From: Candidatus Obscuribacter phosphatis
Lineage (GTDB): Bacteria > Cyanobacteriota > Vampirovibrionia > Obscuribacterales > Obscuribacteraceae
Assembly (NCBI GenBank): GCA_001899315.1
Contig: MOYA01000003.1
Coordinates: forward strand, 620,820-684,819
Direction of reading: 5' to 3'
DNA: 64,000 bases
In this document: one piece after another, positions 60,525-64,000 of the stretch
How positions within the stretch are numbered: the stretch's first letter is position 1
Layout of the letters: every line of letters starts with the position of its first letter
Translations under genes and position numbers: made by a program
The notes under the pieces: generated by a model
The model's database searches: none
What the model saw: the letters and a program-made list of their open reading frames with translations, nothing else
Told to the model about the DNA's origin: nothing

Positions 60525-63500
60525 ATGATCAAACGCCTACAGCGTACTATTCTGCTGCCGCTCATCATGCTCGTCATGCTGGTCGGCTTCGCACCGGCGA
60601 GTTTCGCCGCGTCGACCTATATGCCCAAGTTCCAACCAGGGCAGAACGTCTACCTCGACCCGCTGCTCGACGGCGCCAGCCCCGGCGTCAACCTCGACGG
60701 ACTCGAGCAGAAGCTCGACGACGCCGGACGCAAGCACAACATCGACTTCTACTTCGTCATGGCGCTCAAGGGCTCCGAGGCCAAGACGAATCAGCCGTTC
60801 TCGCAGGACCGTCTCGACGAACTCTACGGGAAGTGGTCGGGCGCCAAAGGCTTCAACGTCTCGCGGTCGGTGATCATCTATGTGGTGAGACTGGATACCG
60901 ACTGGACCAAGAGCTCTTACGCCGTCAACGTCTCACCGGGTTTGGCCCAAGAAGGTCTCACCGGCGACTCGGCCTTCTCCATTCTGGACAAGTACGGCAA
61001 GAACCCCAACGGCAGCAACCCGAACGCGCTTCTGCCGCGGGCACCCCGCGACTTCGGCGCCACGATCGCCGCAGAGTCGAATGCTCTTGTCGATGCCTTC
61101 GCCGCCCGCAAGGTACGCGAAGCGGAACTGGCAAAGCAAGAAGCTGAGCGTCAGCGCCTTGCCGAAATCCAGCGTCAGAAGGATGAGGAAGCAGCCCGCC
61201 TGCGTCGCATCGAAGAAGAGAAGGCGGCTGCCGAACGCAACGCGGCCATTGCCTCTTTCGTCAAGGTCTTCGGCGGCCCCATCCTCATCATCGTCATCCT
61301 GCTCTTCATGTTCGTCCGCTTCCGCAGCGCTCAGACGAAAGCCCGAGCCATCATCAAGGAACGGAAGAGCAAGCTCGAGCCGGCCTTCAACAACTACCTG
61401 CAGCTGGAAGCCGACTACCTGAGCTTCCTGCAGAGCCTGAGCGGTAACTTCGTCGGGCGCTCCCGGCAATCCATCGACCAGGCCAAGACTGCCTACGGCA
61501 CACTCAGCGCTCGCGTCCGCAAGGTCGTCGAGACCGTGGAAGGCGCCGAGAAGGAGATCGAAGCCGCCAACATGTTCTCGGTTGGTCGAATCCACGCCGC
61601 CGTGGCCAAGGTGACGACTGCGAAGCTCACGGTCACGGGCGATGACGTTCCCCTCGCTCAGCGCGACCTCTTCTCGGGCGTGGTCAGTGAATCGACCATG
61701 ACCCTGGAAGAGATCTTCGCCGAGATGCAGGCACTCTTCGACACCGCCAAGAGCAACTGCGCCGACTTCATGCAGGCCTTCAAGGGTGCGGAACAGAACA
61801 AGAAGGACATCGAAGCCCTGGTGGGCAAGGTGGAAGCGCTCAAGACCGAACTGGTCAAGCGCAGCCTTGTCTTCGACCCGTTCCAACCTCGTTACGCCGA
61901 CGTCTCACGCGGCCGCGACGAGTTCATGGCCCTCATGGTCAGCGACCCGCTCACGGCCTACACCAAGTCGGAGACCGTGGAACGCGCCGTCGAAGCCATC
62001 GAAGCCGACATGCGCCGCGCCATCGAGCTCAAGGACAGCCTGGTCGAAACCGAGCGCAAAATCATCGCTGCGCAAGGCAAGATCGACCAAGCCAGGGGCA
62101 AAGATGCCGACTACACCTATGTCGACGGCATCGACACCGCCGGTCGTCCGAGCAAGAACTTGCTCAACGAGAAGGGCGGCAATCCCGACGTTCCGCTGGG
62201 CGCCAGCCGCGAGAAGCTGAACACCTGCCTGCAACTGCTGCTGGAAGGCAAGCTGAGCGAAGCCCTCAAGGCCAAGCAAGGCGCCGAAGCCAGTGCAGAC
62301 GAAGCCGTCAGGCTGATCGACACCGTCCTCACCGCCCGCGCCTTCGTGCAGAAGGAAGTGGTCTCGGTGATCGAACGGCTGCGTAAGCTGCGCGACGAAC
62401 TGCCGGCGTCCGACAACGCTCTGGCGGCTCTGCGCGGCGAATTCCTCGAAAAGAACTTCGAGGGCGAACCGGCCAAGGTCACTTTCGCGCACCGGGTGGC
62501 TGACACCACCGATGGTGAGCTGGCCAAGGTCAAACAAGCCTTCGCCGAGCAGCGCTATCTCGCCGCACGTGCCGAACTGGAAGAATCGGGCAGCGAACTC
62601 GACATGGCCCGCAACGGCCTGGTCGAAGTGGCAAGCCGACTGGCTAAGCTGCAAGAGCTGCGCTCTCATGCTCGCGACACCGTCAAGGCGGCGGAGCAGC
62701 GTGCCAACGCACTTTCGCGCAAGATCCGCGAGAACAGCTTCACCACCAGCCAGGCCACCGACGAAGCCTTCAGCGCCATCCTGCCCCGCGTAAGCGAGCA
62801 GCGCTCGGATGTCGGCCGCGACGTCACCGACTGGGTGGCGGCGGCGGCTCAGTCCGACCGTCTCACTGCCGACCTCAAGGGTCTGGACACCGCCATCGAC
62901 ACCCAGCGCCAGGCCTACGACAACGCCAAGCGCCGTGCCGGTGAGGTGGTCAGCAAGGTCAACTCGGCCGCATCCACCTTCAAGCAGCAGTACGTACGCG
63001 ACGCGGCCGAGCGCAGCTACGCGCAAGTGGTCGAGCGTGCCGGGCAGCTGGACGGCGCCCTCAAGGTGCAAAAGTCTGACTGGAACGCGCTGGCCGGCAA
63101 GGTGGAAAACATCGAAGCCAGCCTGCGGGAAGCGGTTCGTCAAGCCAATGCTGACCAGGCTGCAGGCGAAAGGGCTCGAGCCGACATCGAGTCTGCCGGC
63201 GGCACGGTGCGGAGCATCGACAACAAGAGCTACTACAAGAGCGCCAGCCACCGCGGTCGCAGCAACAGCTTCGGCTCCGGTGTGTCCGCCAACGTCTCTT
63301 CGGCGCGCAGCTCGCTCAGCCGTGCCGAGGCGGAGTTCCGCAACGGCAACTACGAGAACGCCAGCCGCGAAGCAGCCCGCGCTGCCGAAGCGGCTCGTGA
63401 TGCCGACCGCATTGCCATTGCGGCAGTGGCAGCGGCAATCAGCTCCTGGGAAAGCTCGGTCAACTCCGAAATCAGGCGTGCCGAAGAAGCTGCCGAAGCA

Positions 63501-63629
63501 GCTGAACGCAGCCGGCGCAGCAGCGAAAGCAGCAGCAGCAGCTATGGCGGCGGTTTCAGCGGCGGCGGCGGTTCGGTCGGCAGCGACTTCAGCGGCGGCG
63601 GCGGTTCGAAGGGGGGCGGCGACTTCTAA
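60525..63629 (+). CDS. Large TPM-domain-like membrane protein with long coiled coil and Gly-rich tail
   Basis: Protein of 1034 residues. A signal peptide (about 1-25, cleavage after ASFA) is followed by a TPM-like extracytoplasmic domain (about 40-200; NIDFYFVMALKGSEA, VSRSVIIYVVRLD, YAVNVSPGL), one transmembrane helix (about 243-265), then about 650 residues of charged, mostly helical coiled coil with several repeated-helix stretches, and a Ser/Gly-rich C-terminus (GGGFSGGGGS, SDFSGGGGSKGGG). TPM proteins (e.g. YgcG-like) are usually about 250-300 residues with a similar Gly-rich tail, so this is a large expanded form. ATG 60525 fits GAGGTC seven bases upstream; 60519 is too close. Confidence 0.75.
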   Translation: MIKRLQRTILLPLIMLVMLVGFAPASFAASTYMPKFQPGQNVYLDPLLDGASPGVNLDGLEQKLDDAGRKHNIDFYFVMALKGSEAKTNQPFSQDRLDELYGKWSGAKGFNVSRSVIIYVVRLDTDWTKSSYAVNVSPGLAQEGLTGDSAFSILDKYGKNPNGSNPNALLPRAPRDFGATIAAESNALVDAFAARKVREAELAKQEAERQRLAEIQRQKDEEAARLRRIEEEKAAAERNAAIASFVKVFGGPILIIVILLFMFVRFRSAQTKARAIIKERKSKLEPAFNNYLQLEADYLSFLQSLSGNFVGRSRQSIDQAKTAYGTLSARVRKVVETVEGAEKEIEAANMFSVGRIHAAVAKVTTAKLTVTGDDVPLAQRDLFSGVVSESTMTLEEIFAEMQALFDTAKSNCADFMQAFKGAEQNKKDIEALVGKVEALKTELVKRSLVFDPFQPRYADVSRGRDEFMALMVSDPLTAYTKSETVERAVEAIEADMRRAIELKDSLVETERKIIAAQGKIDQARGKDADYTYVDGIDTAGRPSKNLLNEKGGNPDVPLGASREKLNTCLQLLLEGKLSEALKAKQGAEASADEAVRLIDTVLTARAFVQKEVVSVIERLRKLRDELPASDNALAALRGEFLEKNFEGEPAKVTFAHRVADTTDGELAKVKQAFAEQRYLAARAELEESGSELDMARNGLVEVASRLAKLQELRSHARDTVKAAEQRANALSRKIRENSFTTSQATDEAFSAILPRVSEQRSDVGRDVTDWVAAAAQSDRLTADLKGLDTAIDTQRQAYDNAKRRAGEVVSKVNSAASTFKQQYVRDAAERSYAQVVERAGQLDGALKVQKSDWNALAGKVENIEASLREAVRQANADQAAGERARADIESAGGTVRSIDNKSYYKSASHRGRSNSFGSGVSANVSSARSSLSRAEAEFRNGNYENASREAARAAEAARDADRIAIAAVAAAISSWESSVNSEIRRAEEAAEAAERSRRSSESSSSSYGGGFSGGGGSVGSDFSGGGGSKGGGDF

Positions 63630-63664
63630 GTCGACCCGTCTTCTCAGTCGACCGTCTTCCGAAA

Positions 63665-63696
63665 GGGGCTCCGGCTGTAAAGCCAGCTGGAGCTCC
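63665..63696 (+). terminator. GC-rich hairpin after the TPM gene
   Basis: A 13-bp stem (GGGGCTCCGGCTG with CAGCTGGAGCTCC, two G-T pairs) with a six-base loop. There is no T-run after it, so it may be a processing or attenuation site instead. Confidence 0.5.
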
Positions 63697-63851
63697 TAGC
63701 ACAGGCGCAAGTCAGCGCCACCCCATCCATACCCACCATTACTCACCAGAGTAGTCAACCAAAACCTGTGGGGTAGGAAGCAACCTGCTTCACACAACGG
63801 CTCTCTGAGCCATTCAACAACTCTCAACAACCCTCAACGAGGTAAATGAAC

Positions 63852-64000
63852 ATGATCACTCTCAATCTCACGGTCATCATCGTCATCGCGATCGCGGCGC
63901 TGGTGGTCCTCTATTTCGCCTGGCCGGCGTTCCGCCAGATGGTGCAGATCATCATGGGCAAGAAGGTGGCCGGCGCGACGTCGACGAGCGACAAGCTGCG
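63852..64000 (+). CDS. Partial gene: N-terminal membrane helix protein
   Basis: The first 49 codons are visible. After MITLNLTV there is a strong hydrophobic stretch (VIIVIAIAALVVLYFAW), then a basic amphipathic segment. GAGG lies 9 bp before ATG 63852; ATG 63846 is closer and less likely. GC-rich codons as in the TPM gene, so the two may be co-expressed. Function unknown; continues beyond the window. Confidence 0.7.
   Translation, partial: MITLNLTVIIVIAIAALVVLYFAWPAFRQMVQIIMGKKVAGATSTSDKL

Overview
This window comes from a Gram-negative-like bacterium of about 50% GC. No tRNA, rRNA, CRISPR array, transposase or phage gene was found. It carries several Hanks-type Ser/Thr kinases (two with LRR-like C-termini, two with an N-terminal membrane anchor), a PatA-N/DUF4388 protein with a dead GGDEF domain, a soluble lytic transglycosylase, RlpA, and many membrane-anchored coiled-coil proteins. 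This mix resembles non-photosynthetic relatives of cyanobacteria (Melainabacteria/Vampirovibrionota, Obscuribacter-like). That placement is inference from gene content, since there is no rRNA or ribosomal protein gene to confirm it.

Layout. 0-4 kb (minus): 5' part of pgm, a nucleotide-sugar dehydratase-like SDR, and a kinase-TM-LRR receptor. 4-8.5 kb: two small proline-rich genes behind identically built promoters with four GTCAC-type boxes at exact 11-bp spacing, then a divergent OmpR-type regulator and sensor kinase. 8.6-13.8 kb: polytopic membrane protein, guaA, dual-specificity phosphatase and an odd zinc dehydrogenase. 14.2-15.9 kb: GC-rich isochorismatase-like hydrolase and S41 peptidase. 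16.3-23 kb: DUF4388/GGDEF-like protein, RlpA, 2H phosphoesterase, a lipoprotein and a second kinase-LRR receptor. 23.2-32.8 kb: a tightly packed plus-strand run of GlcG-like protein, asparagine synthetase, methyltransferase, adenylation-carrier-thioester-reductase protein and two membrane kinases; it looks like a small biosynthetic cluster. 32.9-41.5 kb: cysteine-desulfurase-like protein, lytic transglycosylase, a winged-helix protein, a degenerate receiver-HPt protein, a metzincin-like pseudoprotease and a glycine-zipper protein. 41.8-47.9 kb: NAD-related genes (DUF3343/NadR-like fusion, tandem NadD fusion, NAD kinase) followed by a radical SAM protein. 48-51 kb: small membrane/coiled-coil proteins and a Cys-Gly-Lys mini-protein. 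52.6-56 kb: tldD-tldE and a small membrane protein. 56-64 kb: HAD hydrolase, aldo/keto reductase, a stand-alone M17 N-terminal domain, a 1034-residue TPM-like coiled-coil protein and the start of another membrane protein.

Two signals stand out that gene calls do not explain. (1) A family of 32-40 bp near-perfect palindromes built on ATAGCAAGAAATTC occurs five times (8.5, 38.2, 42.9, 48.5 and 57.5 kb); one copy has paired compensating changes and one is read in frame inside a protein. (2) Arrays of GTCAC boxes with 11-bp phase sit upstream of two genes beside the OmpR-type two-component pair, and weaker reversed versions precede a third gene at 40.8 kb. The window is also a mosaic of GC-rich-codon genes, each with a strong Shine-Dalgarno and often its own hairpin, set among lower-GC genes.
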